64,000 nt of DNA from DATHZQ01 sp035458525 (lineage in GTDB: Bacteria > Actinomycetota > Acidimicrobiia > Spongiisociales > UBA5794): NCBI GenBank assembly GCA_035458525.1, contig DATHZQ010000007.1:1-64000 (forward strand), read 5' to 3'. Both the position numbers and the translations under genes were made by a program. Shown here piece by piece: positions 10,438 to 19,441 of the stretch (positions are counted from its first letter, which is position 1; every line of letters begins with the position of its first letter). The notes beneath the pieces were generated by a model. It was not told the DNA's origin and did no database searches. It saw only the letters and a list, made by a program, of their open reading frames with translations.

Positions 10438-11487
10438 ATGGACCTGGCCGCGCTGCTCGGTGACGATGCCGACGCCCTGCTCTCATACGAATCCAAAGGG
10501 ATTCCAAAAGAAGACCTGTCACTGCCCGGTCCCGACATCGTGGACCGTGTGTATGCGCAGAGCGATCGTTCCCCGCAGGTGCTGCGGAACCTGCAGTCCC
10601 TGTTCGGAAACGGGCGGCTCGGCGGCACGGGCTACGTGTCGATTCTCCCCGTCGACCAAGGTATCGAGCACTCGGCCGCAGCGTCCTTCGCCCCCAATCC
10701 CGCATATTTCGACCCGGCCAACATCGTCGAGCTGGCCATCGAGGCCGGCTGCAACGCTGTGGCATCGACGTTCGGCGTGCTCGGCATCGTGTCGCGCACC
10801 TACGCACACAAGATTCCCTTCATCGTCAAGATCAACCACAACGAGTTGCTGACGTACCCGGCGACGCACGACCAGATCATGTTCGGCTCCGTCGATCGGG
10901 CATTCGATCTGGGCGCAGCCGGCGTCGGCGCCACGATCTACTTCGGTGCGGACAACTCGATGCGGCAGCTACAGGAAGTGTCGGATGCGTTTGAGCGTGC
11001 TCACCAACTCGGCATGTTCACGGTCCTCTGGTGCTACGTGCGCAACTCGGCCTTCAAGGTCGATGGAGTGAACCACGAGGGTTCCGCCGACCTCACCGGG
11101 CAGGCCAACCACATCGGGGCGACGATCCACGCCGACATCGTCAAGCAGAAGCAGCCTGAGTCGAACAACGGCTACGGAGCCGTTGGGTTCGGGCGTACGC
11201 ACCCGCGGGTGTACGAGGAGCTCACGACCGACAATCCGATCGATTTGACCCGCTGGCAGGTCGCCAACTGCTACATGGGCCGCATTGGCCTCATCAACTC
11301 GGGCGGCGCTTCCTCGGGAGCCGGCGATCTCGAGCAGGCGGTACGCACTGCCGTCATCAACAAGCGCGCCGGTGGCACAGGGCTCATCAGCGGACGCAAG
11401 GCCTTCCAGCGCCCCATGGCTGAAGGGATCCAGCTTCTGAATGCCATCCAGGACGTCTACCTCGATGACGAGGTGACGGTGGCGTGA
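10438..11487 (+). CDS. fbaB: Class I fructose-bisphosphate aldolase
   Basis: This enzyme cleaves fructose 1,6-bisphosphate to two triose phosphates through a Schiff base, without metal. The 349-residue product matches the FbaB/DhnA type: SILPVDQGIEHS near 74-85, KINHNELLTYP, HADIVKQKQPESNNGYGAVG, NPIDLTRWQVANCYMGR and GLISGRKAFQ. The start is ATG 10438 behind GAGGAG; the frame runs back into the mutase gene without family sequence. With the mutase and pckA it forms a co-directional run of central carbon genes. Confidence 0.92.
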   Translation: MDLAALLGDDADALLSYESKGIPKEDLSLPGPDIVDRVYAQSDRSPQVLRNLQSLFGNGRLGGTGYVSILPVDQGIEHSAAASFAPNPAYFDPANIVELAIEAGCNAVASTFGVLGIVSRTYAHKIPFIVKINHNELLTYPATHDQIMFGSVDRAFDLGAAGVGATIYFGADNSMRQLQEVSDAFERAHQLGMFTVLWCYVRNSAFKVDGVNHEGSADLTGQANHIGATIHADIVKQKQPESNNGYGAVGFGRTHPRVYEELTTDNPIDLTRWQVANCYMGRIGLINSGGASSGAGDLEQAVRTAVINKRAGGTGLISGRKAFQRPMAEGIQLLNAIQDVYLDDEVTVA

Positions 11488-11553
11488 GTCAGAATTCATC
11501 AGTCGGCGGGCGCCGCTGGGGGGCCGCCCGCCCCTCGAAGTGAGGAGGGTCGT

Positions 11554-13080
11554 GTGGCTTTCGAACTGCCTCGCGCAAAATCGGTAGCTGTCAATCCGAG
11601 CCAGGCGGAATTGCGAGCCTGGACGCTCGAATTCATGCCGCGGGTCACCGAGACGACCTTCGGAAACCTGAACTACCAGGCGGAGGTCACGGCTCGCCTC
11701 GCCCGGTCCACGTTCTTCATCGCCGAAGATGAGATCCATCAGAACCGCATCAGCCGTGCCGAGGCCGATGCGTGGGCGGCGAAGCAAGACGCCTACATCG
11801 CCGACAAGGACATGATCGTCATCGAGGGCTACATCGGCCCGGACCCGGAGTTCCGGACGGGTGGCCGGCTGTTCATGGAGAAGACCCAAGCCAACATCCC
11901 GGCGATGCAACGCCAGCTCTACTTCGATCCGGACGAGGCGTGGACGCCCGAGTTCACGGTCGTCTACACGCCTGGGCTGCGGGCCCCGGGCAAGCCCGAC
12001 GACCGCTTGATCATCGTCGACCTGGAGAACTACGTCACGCGTGTGCTCGGCTCTGACTACTTCGGCGAGTCGAAGATGGGTGGGCTGCGTATGTGGAACC
12101 ACCTCGTGTATCAACGCGGCGGCTTGGCGCTCCACTCCGGGCTGAAGACCTTCCCCGACGTGGATGGCGAGGAGAAGGTGGCACTGATCCTCGGCCTGTC
12201 CGGGACGGGCAAGACCACGACGACCTTCCGGCAGCAGCTCGGGTCGCTCCCGGTGCAGGACGACTTCGTCGGTCTCATGCCGGGAGGCAAGGTTTACACC
12301 ACCGAGAACGGTTGTTTCGCCAAGACCTACGGCCTCGACCCCGACGACGAGCCCACGATCTACGGAGGGACCACCCGGCCGGACGCCTGGCTCGAGAACA
12401 CGGCGGTCACCGAGGCCGGAGTCGTCGATTTCTTCGACGACTCCTACACACGCAACGGGCGGTCGACGTTCCCGCTGGCCAACATCCGCCACCGGGATCC
12501 GCGGAATCTGCCGAAGGCGAACTATCTGCTGCTGCTCAACCGCAACGAGACCATCATCCCGGCGGTCGCCAGGCTCAAGCGTGAGCAGGCGGCGGCGTAC
12601 TTCATGTTGGGGGAGACCAAGGGCACGTCGGCCGGCGGCGCCGCCGAAGCCGGCAAGAACCTGCGGGTTCCCGGTACCAACCCGTTCTTCTTCGACAACG
12701 ACGCACTGCAGGGGAATCGCTTCCTCGAACTGCTCGAATCGATGCCCGATCTCGAGGTGTACCTGATGAACACGGGCCGGGTGGGTGGTCCAGAGTCCGA
12801 CGAGCGTTCGAAGAAGGTCAAGATTCGCCACAGTTCCGCCGTCGTGCAGGGCATCGTCGCGCAAACGATCGAGTGGGAAGAAGACCCGGACTTCGGGTAC
12901 TTCGTCGCTACGAGGCTGCCTGAGTTCGACGATGCAGACCTGCTGCAGCCGCGGCTGATGTACGAGCGTCAGGACCGTACGACCGAATACAAGGAGCTGG
13001 TCGAGGAGCTGAATGCCGCCCGGCGGGAATACCTGTCCGGTTTCGTCGGATTGGCGCCTACCATCGTGACTGCTATCTAA
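11554..13080 (+). CDS. pckA: Phosphoenolpyruvate carboxykinase (ATP)
   Basis: This enzyme converts oxaloacetate plus ATP to phosphoenolpyruvate, CO2 and ADP, the first step of gluconeogenesis. The 508-residue protein has the kinase-1a P-loop GLSGTGKTTT (Lys220), the PEPCK-specific segment SGLKTFPDVDG, the metal-binding DDFVGLMPGG and YFMLGETKGTSAGG. The length is typical of the ATP-dependent family; most well-known actinobacteria use the GTP enzyme instead. The start is GTG 11554 behind GTGAGGAGGG. With acsA upstream this supports growth on acetate or amino acids (inference). Confidence 0.93.
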   Translation: MAFELPRAKSVAVNPSQAELRAWTLEFMPRVTETTFGNLNYQAEVTARLARSTFFIAEDEIHQNRISRAEADAWAAKQDAYIADKDMIVIEGYIGPDPEFRTGGRLFMEKTQANIPAMQRQLYFDPDEAWTPEFTVVYTPGLRAPGKPDDRLIIVDLENYVTRVLGSDYFGESKMGGLRMWNHLVYQRGGLALHSGLKTFPDVDGEEKVALILGLSGTGKTTTTFRQQLGSLPVQDDFVGLMPGGKVYTTENGCFAKTYGLDPDDEPTIYGGTTRPDAWLENTAVTEAGVVDFFDDSYTRNGRSTFPLANIRHRDPRNLPKANYLLLLNRNETIIPAVARLKREQAAAYFMLGETKGTSAGGAAEAGKNLRVPGTNPFFFDNDALQGNRFLELLESMPDLEVYLMNTGRVGGPESDERSKKVKIRHSSAVVQGIVAQTIEWEEDPDFGYFVATRLPEFDDADLLQPRLMYERQDRTTEYKELVEELNAARREYLSGFVGLAPTIVTAI

Positions 13081-13117
13081 TTCCTGGTTCGCACACTGGG
13101 GTAGAGGGGACGACGAC

Positions 13118-16100
13118 GTGGTTGACGCACGTCCGGCCGACGACCGCTGGGTTTCGGACCCGCGATTCGAATACAACGAATTGCGGCGTCCGGAGTTTGG
13201 CATGCTCCGAAAAGGTGGCCTCGATCCCGCCCCCGTCGAGGCCTACGTCACCCGCTTGGAGCGGCTCGCCAAAGACTTCGTGAGCTTCACACGGGAACTC
13301 GAATCCCGCATCGCCCATGCCAAGGCCGAGACCCGGGACGCAAGAGAAGCAGAACGCCGCGCCGTCGATGAGGCCATGCTCGCTGCGTTCGAGGCCAAGG
13401 AGCGCATCCTCCTCCAAGCGGAGGAGCGTGCGTGGGAGATCGAAGAAGAGGCTCGCAAGCGAGCGGCTGCGCTGGCTGATGGCGGCGCAACCCAAGTGGC
13501 GCCGGACGAAGAGATGCTCGAACTTCGCAAGCGGGTCGCCGAGTTCGAACGCACCGTTGAGGATCTGGAGATCCAGGTCGACCGCTGGAAGTTGCGGGCG
13601 TCCAAGCTCGAGAGCGAGGCGCAGAAGCAAATCGAGATTGCTTCGGAAGCAACCGCCAAGCGCGAAGAGGCCGAGGCGGCGAGTGCCAAGGCCTCCACGG
13701 TGCTGCAGTCCGCCGAGCGCCGCTCGCAGGCCCTGATGGCCGCCGCCCGGGCGGAGGCGGCGCAGATCGCTGCCGATGCCGAGGGCGAAGCGGATCGCCT
13801 GCGTGCCGAATTGGAAGCGATGCGTGCGGCAGCCTCCGGTGCGGAGCCCAGTGAGGCCTCCCTGACCGAAGTGCGGCGCCAAGCAGATGCGATTCGTGCG
13901 AATGCGGAGAGTGAAGCGCAGCGCATCGTCGCACAGGCCCGCGCCGAAGCCGAAGGCATCACTGCGGCGGCAACCGAGGACGCCGAGGGTCTGCTTGCGG
14001 TCGCCACGACTCGGGCGGATGCTCGGAATCAGAAGGCCACCGCATCGGCAGCGAAGGAGCTCGAGCGAGCCCAGCGCCAAGCCGCGTCGATGATCGACAA
14101 GGCCAAGAAGGAGGCGGATCGCCTCAACGCCGAGTCGGAGACGATGCATGCCGACTTGAGGGAGGCGCTTGCGTCGTCCGAGGAGAAGGCTGCAGGGCTC
14201 GTGGCGGAGGCCGAGGCCAGTGCGGCCGCGCGCATCGACGAAGCTGAGGCACAAGCCGCCGCCAGGCTCGCAAACGCAGACGATGAGTTGGCGTCCTTGC
14301 GCCGGGAGGCGGAAGCGCAGCGCACGGCTGCCAATGCACACGCCGAGAGCATCGCCCAGCAGGCCGAGGCAACACTGCAATCCGCCCACGAACGAGCCGC
14401 CAACCTGTTGACCGAGGCCGAAGCAGATCTTGCCATCGCCGAAGCCGAGGCGCAGACGGCCGTGGCCGAGGCAGAGCAAGCGGCGGCGGCTCGTATCGCC
14501 GAAGCGCAAGCCGAGACAGCAGAGATACGCGAGGCCGCCGAAGCGTCCGCGAACCAGTTGTTGCTCGCCGCACAGGCCCAGGCGGACGAGGCCGAGAAAG
14601 AGGCGTCGGCGTTGGTGGCCGCCGCCCACGTCGATGTGGCCAACATCATCGCCGGCGCCGAGCAAACACGCGCTGCCGCGGTGGCGGAGGCCGAGAAGAT
14701 TCGCGCTGCTGCCCACAAGGACGCCGAAGCTGCAGCCATCGCTGCCGAAGCCGAAGTGGCGAGCATCAAGGCGGAGGCGGAGCAAGCGGTCGTCGCTGCC
14801 CGCGAAGCAGCCGCCGCTGAGGTCGCCGAAGCCGAGGTGGAGGCGAAGGCACTCGTGGCGAAGGCCGAGGAATCTGCTGCGGCGATCGACGCTGAGGTGG
14901 CCAACGTGCGCAAGACCGCCGAAGAGGCGGCCGCCGCCAAGCTCGCCGAAGCCGAGGAGCGTGCTCAGGCCAAGCTCGCCGCAGCCGAGCAGGCGGTGGG
15001 GGAGGCAGAAGCCGCTGCTGAAGAGGTGCGCCGCGCTGCTGAGGAAGAGGCCGCAGCGATGCTGGCCGATGCCGACGCCCGCGCAAAAGAACGGCTTGCC
15101 GAGGCAGAGAAGGCCGTGAGCGACGCAGAGGCTGCGGCGGAAACGGTGTGGGTCACCACGGAGAAGAACGCCGCCGCGGCGCTGGCCGAAGCCGAAAAGT
15201 CGGCGCGCGTCAAGCTCGCAGCGGCCGAGCAGGCGGTAGCAGAGAGCGAGCAGGCGGCGGCGCACATCCGCCAGAAGGCAGAGGCAGCTGCAGCGACCAT
15301 GATCGCCGAGTCCGAGGAGCAGGCACAGGCCAAGCTCGCTGCCGCGGAGACGGCCATCGCTGAGAGCGAGGCCGCGGCGGTTGCAATGCGGAAAGCCGCT
15401 GAAGACGCTGCTGCACAGAAGCTCTCCGAGGCCGAGGAGCAAGCCCAGACGAAGCTGGCGATGGCCCAGCAGGCTGCCGCAGAGGCGGAGACAGCCGCAG
15501 CCGACGTCCGCAAGGTCGCCGAGCAAGCCGCAGTTGCGAAACTCGCGGAGGTTGAAGAGCAGGCGGCGGCCCGTCTCGCCACCGTTGCGGAGGAAGCCGC
15601 CGGCCAAGAAGCGGCACTTGCCAAGACCCGCGCCGACGCCGATGCCGCCGCCAACGAGGTGCGGGCGGGGGCCGAGCAGATCCTGGCCTCGGCGAAAGAG
15701 ATCGATCGCGAGACCGCCAAGAAGACCAAAGAGGCGCTCAAGGACGCACAGGCCGAAGCTGAGCGGATCCGTAAGGAGGCGGCGCTCGAGGCCGAGTCCC
15801 TCCGTGGTGATGCGCAAGAGATTCTCGATGCGGCTCGGGCGGAGCACGAACGGCTCCGGCGCCGAGCCCAAGAGCTCCACGCCGCCGCGGCGCGCGCCGA
15901 GGAGGCCGCCGAGAAGGCTCGTTTCGCCGCCGAGCGGACGCGACAAGATGCGAAGGCTGACGCAGCGGCCTTGCTCGCCGAAGCGGCAGGGACGCTCGAA
16001 CGTGCCCGTGGCGTCGATCCGAGCGAACGGGTCGAGCGCGAGGTCAAGCAACGCGCCGCTGCGTCGGCGGCGAGCGATGCGGAAACAGACGAGGTCGCCG

Positions 16101-16252
16101 ACACCAGCTCGGGCAGGCGAAGCCGCTATGCACGCCAGTCGGCCCAACTCCCCAGAATCGGCGAGTCCGCCGGCGACGTGTTGTCTTCGATCGCCGATCT
16201 CAGGAAGTCGGCGAGACGCAAGGACGGCGACGCAGACGACGGCGACAACTAG
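13118..16252 (+). CDS. Long Scy/DivIVA-like coiled-coil protein
   Basis: A 1044-residue, Ala/Glu/Lys-rich, almost entirely alpha-helical protein without signal or membrane segment. The N-terminus has RRPEFGMLRKGGLDPAPVEA (about 24-43), the kind of short segment that precedes the coiled coil in DivIVA-family proteins, then one uninterrupted coiled coil to about residue 1000 and a charged tail. Residues 607-846 are six tandem 40-residue repeats. The architecture resembles Streptomyces Scy/FilP cytoskeletal scaffolds that organise polar growth; homology cannot be proven because coiled coils converge in composition. The GTG start at 13118 follows GTAGAGGGG. The gene lies 37 bp after pckA and before the convergent iolB. 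Confidence 0.75.
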   Translation: MVDARPADDRWVSDPRFEYNELRRPEFGMLRKGGLDPAPVEAYVTRLERLAKDFVSFTRELESRIAHAKAETRDAREAERRAVDEAMLAAFEAKERILLQAEERAWEIEEEARKRAAALADGGATQVAPDEEMLELRKRVAEFERTVEDLEIQVDRWKLRASKLESEAQKQIEIASEATAKREEAEAASAKASTVLQSAERRSQALMAAARAEAAQIAADAEGEADRLRAELEAMRAAASGAEPSEASLTEVRRQADAIRANAESEAQRIVAQARAEAEGITAAATEDAEGLLAVATTRADARNQKATASAAKELERAQRQAASMIDKAKKEADRLNAESETMHADLREALASSEEKAAGLVAEAEASAAARIDEAEAQAAARLANADDELASLRREAEAQRTAANAHAESIAQQAEATLQSAHERAANLLTEAEADLAIAEAEAQTAVAEAEQAAAARIAEAQAETAEIREAAEASANQLLLAAQAQADEAEKEASALVAAAHVDVANIIAGAEQTRAAAVAEAEKIRAAAHKDAEAAAIAAEAEVASIKAEAEQAVVAAREAAAAEVAEAEVEAKALVAKAEESAAAIDAEVANVRKTAEEAAAAKLAEAEERAQAKLAAAEQAVGEAEAAAEEVRRAAEEEAAAMLADADARAKERLAEAEKAVSDAEAAAETVWVTTEKNAAAALAEAEKSARVKLAAAEQAVAESEQAAAHIRQKAEAAAATMIAESEEQAQAKLAAAETAIAESEAAAVAMRKAAEDAAAQKLSEAEEQAQTKLAMAQQAAAEAETAAADVRKVAEQAAVAKLAEVEEQAAARLATVAEEAAGQEAALAKTRADADAAANEVRAGAEQILASAKEIDRETAKKTKEALKDAQAEAERIRKEAALEAESLRGDAQEILDAARAEHERLRRRAQELHAAAARAEEAAEKARFAAERTRQDAKADAAALLAEAAGTLERARGVDPSERVEREVKQRAAASAASDAETDEVADTSSGRRSRYARQSAQLPRIGESAGDVLSSIADLRKSARRKDGDADDGDN
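14936..15655 (+). repeat. Six tandem 120-bp (40-residue) coding repeats
   Basis: Successive 40-residue units start AKLAEAEERA, AMLADADARA, AALAEAEKSA, TMIAESEEQA, QKLSEAEEQA and AKLAEVEEQA. Positions 11-21 are the best kept (the KLAAAEQA-type core). A period of 40 equals 3 x 11 + 7, that is three hendecads and one heptad, giving about 3.64 residues per turn. The DNA copies are well diverged, so the array is old rather than a recent expansion. Confidence 0.8.
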
Positions 16253-16261
16253 CGTTTCGGA

Positions 16262-17128
16262 TCAGGCAGCCGGCCCCGTCATCGGGAGCCGTGGATCGGG
16301 CTCGTAGTCTTCCAGCTTGCTGCGGATCCACCCGTGAGCCGGGTCGTCGCAGAATCGCCAGACCCGTTCGTCGTACGGTCCCGCCATGACGTTCAGGTAG
16401 TACATGTGGTGTTCGGGGGCTGCGGCAGCGGGCCCGTGGTAACCACGTGGCACGAGGACCAAGTCGCCGTCCCGAACGATTTCGGTCAACTGGATCTCGC
16501 CATCCGTCGTGTACATGTTGAAGAAGCCGACCCCGTTGTCGCCATCGATGCGGAAGTAGTAGATCTCCTCGAGCACGACCTCGTCCGCCGAGTGCTCGTC
16601 ATGCTTGTGTGGCGGGTAGGACGACCAGTTGCCTTGCGGCGTCAGCACCTCGACGGCGATCAGCTTGTCTGCGTCGTGCATGCCGGCGCTCAAGAAGTTG
16701 TTGATCTGACGGGTTCCGTAGCCTCCGCCGCGAACCTCGATCTGGACGTCGCCGGCAGCGACGTAGTACGGCTGGATGCGGCGGCTTGCCCGGGCCGTGC
16801 ACAATGCGATCTGTGCCGGACCGCCGCTGCGCAGCCGCACCTCGGCGTCGATGGGCACGTAGGCAAAATCGCTCACCTCGGCGAAGACACCTTCCCGGCC
16901 GGCCAGATCGAACCGCAGGTGTTCGATCTCCACCGTGCAGCCGCCGTGCATCGGCAGGACTGCCATCTCGTGGTCTCCCGTCGTCAACTCGAACGGCTCT
17001 CCCGGTGCGAGATCGATGATGCGAAGACCGGAGTACGCCCACCCGGCACGTTCCGGATCGACGTAGAGGCGGTGGCGTGCGTCGCCGGCCGTGCCGTTGG
17101 GGGAGTAGAGATCCATGAGTCCTCGCAT
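16262..17128 (-). CDS. iolB: 5-deoxy-glucuronate isomerase
   Basis: This enzyme converts 5-deoxy-D-glucuronate to 2-deoxy-5-keto-D-gluconate (DKG) in myo-inositol catabolism. The 288-residue protein is a KduI/IolB bicupin with the metal-site cluster PPHKHDEH and the following Glu in VLEEIYYFRID, plus the late LVPRGYHG motif. An in-frame ATG at 17116 is an alternative start. The gene stands alone on the minus strand, facing the coiled-coil gene. The other inositol genes start about 4 kb away. A weak, doubtful operator-like string (AGAACTTTCC, about 17234) lies upstream. Confidence 0.9.
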   Translation of the reverse strand: MRGLMDLYSPNGTAGDARHRLYVDPERAGWAYSGLRIIDLAPGEPFELTTGDHEMAVLPMHGGCTVEIEHLRFDLAGREGVFAEVSDFAYVPIDAEVRLRSGGPAQIALCTARASRRIQPYYVAAGDVQIEVRGGGYGTRQINNFLSAGMHDADKLIAVEVLTPQGNWSSYPPHKHDEHSADEVVLEEIYYFRIDGDNGVGFFNMYTTDGEIQLTEIVRDGDLVLVPRGYHGPAAAAPEHHMYYLNVMAGPYDERVWRFCDDPAHGWIRSKLEDYEPDPRLPMTGPAA

Positions 17129-17335
17129 GCAGGCGGTTCGGATCGGGCAAGGTATTCCGACGGGCGGGGTCGGTCAAACCCGGGGGGCCTCGGCGTGTTT
17201 CGCAACGCCCTGAGGCCGGGCGGCGCGAGCGGCAGAACTTTCCGGGAGGCTCTGTGAGCACCACCCAGCAGTGCTCCATCGGTGCCGCGGCGCAGCAACG
17301 CCCATCGGCCAACCACCCTTCTAGGATCGCGTCCG

Positions 17336-18307
17336 ATGGACGCAATTCTTGTCACTCGACGGCCCCCGGGTCGGGCCCTGGAGTTGCTTCGCGACGCCGG
17401 CGAGGTGGAGGTCTGGCCGGAACACGCCGTGATGCCCCGGGCCCGATTGCTGGAGTCGGTGGCGTCGATCGACGGCCTCTACTGCATGCTGACCGACGGC
17501 ATCGACGATGAGCTGCTTGCTGCGGCGCCGCGCCTGCGCGTGATCAGCACGATGGCCGTGGGCGTCGACAACGTCGACCTGGCTGCGTGCTCGGCACGTG
17601 GAATCCCCGTCGGGCACACGCCGGGCGTACTCGCCGACACCGTGGCGGATCTCGCGGTGGGTCTGCTGTTGGCCGCCGCACGGCGCATCGTCGAGGGGGC
17701 GGATTACGTGCGCGGCGGTCACTGGCAGACCTGGGAGCCGGACTTGCTGCTCGGGTCGGACCTTCATGCCACAACGGTCGGCATCATCGGTCTGGGCGGC
17801 GTTGGCCGAGCCGTCGCAGCGAGACTGACCGGCTTCGGATGCCGGGTGCTCGGCTACAACCGCAGGCCACGACCTGATCTGGAGCCGCTGGGGGTCACGC
17901 TGGTGTCCCTTCCGGAGCTCCTGGCACAAAGCGACCATGTTGTCGTCGCGATCGCGTTGACGCCGGAGACCCGCCACCTCATCGATGCCGGAGCGCTGCG
18001 GACGATGCAGCCCCATGCCACCCTGGTGAACGTCTCGCGGGGTGGCACGGTCGATCAAGCGGCGCTACGGCATGCGCTGGCCGACGGGCAGATCGCAGCA
18101 GCGGCCGTGGACGTGACCGACCCCGAGCCGATATCGATGGACGATCCTCTCCTCACGATGCCCAACTGTGTCGTGATTCCACACCTCGGCAGCTCAACGG
18201 TCCGGACGCGCAACGCGATGGCGGAGATGGCTGCACGCAACCTGGTCGCAGGCTTGGGTGGGGGCCCGATGGAGGCAGTCGCCAATCCAGAGTGGACGGC
18301 CCCCTAG
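17336..18307 (+). CDS. D-isomer-specific 2-hydroxyacid dehydrogenase
   Basis: A 323-residue NAD(P)-dependent dehydrogenase of the glyoxylate/hydroxypyruvate reductase group. Visible are the substrate loop STMAVGVDNVD, the Rossmann motif GIIGLGGVGRAVA (about 150-162), the catalytic Arg in VNVSRGGTVD, Glu in the VTDPEPI segment and His in IPHLGSST. The start is at ATG 17336; the frame extends back to 17282 without family sequence. Its stop overlaps the stop of the convergent LacI gene by 4 bp. In this setting it probably reduces or oxidises a sugar-acid intermediate (inference). Confidence 0.87.
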   Translation: MDAILVTRRPPGRALELLRDAGEVEVWPEHAVMPRARLLESVASIDGLYCMLTDGIDDELLAAAPRLRVISTMAVGVDNVDLAACSARGIPVGHTPGVLADTVADLAVGLLLAAARRIVEGADYVRGGHWQTWEPDLLLGSDLHATTVGIIGLGGVGRAVAARLTGFGCRVLGYNRRPRPDLEPLGVTLVSLPELLAQSDHVVVAIALTPETRHLIDAGALRTMQPHATLVNVSRGGTVDQAALRHALADGQIAAAAVDVTDPEPISMDDPLLTMPNCVVIPHLGSSTVRTRNAMAEMAARNLVAGLGGGPMEAVANPEWTAP

Positions 18308-19320
18308 CTCGCCACGGGCCCTGCCGTTGTCGAACCGACGATGAGCTCGGGCGCAAGGACGACGTGTCGAGCATCGTCACGCAGGCCGGTGACGCGCTCC
18401 ATCACCAGCTCCATCGCGTGTTGCCCCAGCGCTCGTGACGGCTGGGCCACCGTGGTCAGATCGATACGGCCGATCCGGGAGAACGCCAGGTTGTCGTAGC
18501 CGATCACCGAGACGTCTTCCGGCACCTTGAGGCCATGCCCGTCGAGGGACTCGAGCGCACCGTATGCGGCGTAGTCGTTGGGCGCGAACACCGCGGTCGG
18601 GTGCGGACCCGCCAGGAGGGTATCCATGCCGCTCCTGCCGCCGTCGCGTGTGAACGCACCCTCGACGATGGAGATCTCGCCTCTCAAGCCGTGGCGCCGC
18701 ATGGCCGCTTCGTAGCCGGCCAGCCGCGGGGCCGCTCCGGCGCCTCGACCGCCGCTGATGTGGGCGATACGGCTGTGACCCAGCCCAACGAGATGATCGA
18801 CCACCAGGTTGGCGCCGGCCTCACCGTCATCGTGGACCGAGTCGACGAACGGGGATGCCGTCGTCCGGCCTACGACAACGACGGGAACCGTGCGAGCTGC
18901 TTTCTCCATCTCATCGATCGATGAGAGGGTGCCGAGCATGATGAGGGCATCGACGCGCATTTGGAGCAGCGTGTCGATGGCGATGGACTCCCGCTCTGCA
19001 TCGAGGAACCCGGACGAGAGAAGCGTCCGGTAGCCCTGGGCGAACGCCACCTCCTCGATGCCGTCGGCCACATCGGCGAAGAACGGGTTGTGGAGGTCTG
19101 ACAGTACGCAGCCGAAGACGCCGGACCGCTGGCGCACCAGGCTCCGCGCCACGGCATTCGGCCGGTAGCCCAGCTCAGCCGCAGCTTCCATCACCGCCGC
19201 CCGCTTGTCGTCGCTCACGTGTGGCGATTCGCGCATGACGAGGGATACCAACGACTTCGAAACTCCGGCCTTCTGGGCGACGTCGTGAATCGTCGGGTGC
19301 TTGAAGCGGTTGCCGGCCAT
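18304..19320 (-). CDS. LacI-family transcriptional regulator
   Basis: A 338-residue repressor. The N-terminal helix-turn-helix TIHDVAQKAGVSKSLVSLVM and hinge helix ELGYRPNAVARSLV lie within residues 8-62, followed by a two-lobed periplasmic-binding-like sugar domain (HISGGRGAGAAPRL, NDYAAYGALE, VIGYDN). A palindrome TTGGAACGTTCTAA lies 26 bp upstream of its start, and related palindromes lie before four other transcription units here. It is therefore the likely regulator of the inositol region and of itself (inference). The effector is probably inositol or a breakdown product. Confidence 0.92.
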   Translation of the reverse strand: MAGNRFKHPTIHDVAQKAGVSKSLVSLVMRESPHVSDDKRAAVMEAAAELGYRPNAVARSLVRQRSGVFGCVLSDLHNPFFADVADGIEEVAFAQGYRTLLSSGFLDAERESIAIDTLLQMRVDALIMLGTLSSIDEMEKAARTVPVVVVGRTTASPFVDSVHDDGEAGANLVVDHLVGLGHSRIAHISGGRGAGAAPRLAGYEAAMRRHGLRGEISIVEGAFTRDGGRSGMDTLLAGPHPTAVFAPNDYAAYGALESLDGHGLKVPEDVSVIGYDNLAFSRIGRIDLTTVAQPSRALGQHAMELVMERVTGLRDDARHVVLAPELIVGSTTAGPVAS

Positions 19321-19346
19321 CGCCAGGAAATGTACCAGGACATGCT

Positions 19347-19360
19347 TTGGAACGTTCTAA
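19347..19360. promoter_or_regulatory. LacI operator 1 (autoregulation)
   Basis: TTGGAACGTTCTAA is a 14-bp palindrome with one imperfect pair, just upstream of the LacI-family gene. It shares the GGAACGTTC core with four other sites in the window, consistent with autorepression. Confidence 0.7.
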
Positions 19361-19441
19361 TGCTGTGTGTGTGAGGGCGACTACAGCGCAAGCCGGGGCA
19401 AGCAAGGCTGATGACCGACCGAACGGAAGGAGGAGCTTGCG

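Noticed and set aside
10969..13203. A 744-residue minus-strand frame opposite fbaB/pckA
   Set aside because: Antisense to pckA with no recognisable motif; typical of high-GC third-position bias.
13073..16147. A 1024-residue minus-strand frame rich in Leu, Gly and Cys, opposite the coiled-coil gene
   Set aside because: It is the shadow of Ala/Glu codon bias (GCC, GAG) in the real gene; composition is protein-like only by accident and it overlaps a better-supported frame throughout.
17231..17245. A sixth LacI operator upstream of iolB
   Set aside because: AGAACTTTCC lacks the central CG and the symmetric arms of the other five sites; too weak to list as a feature.
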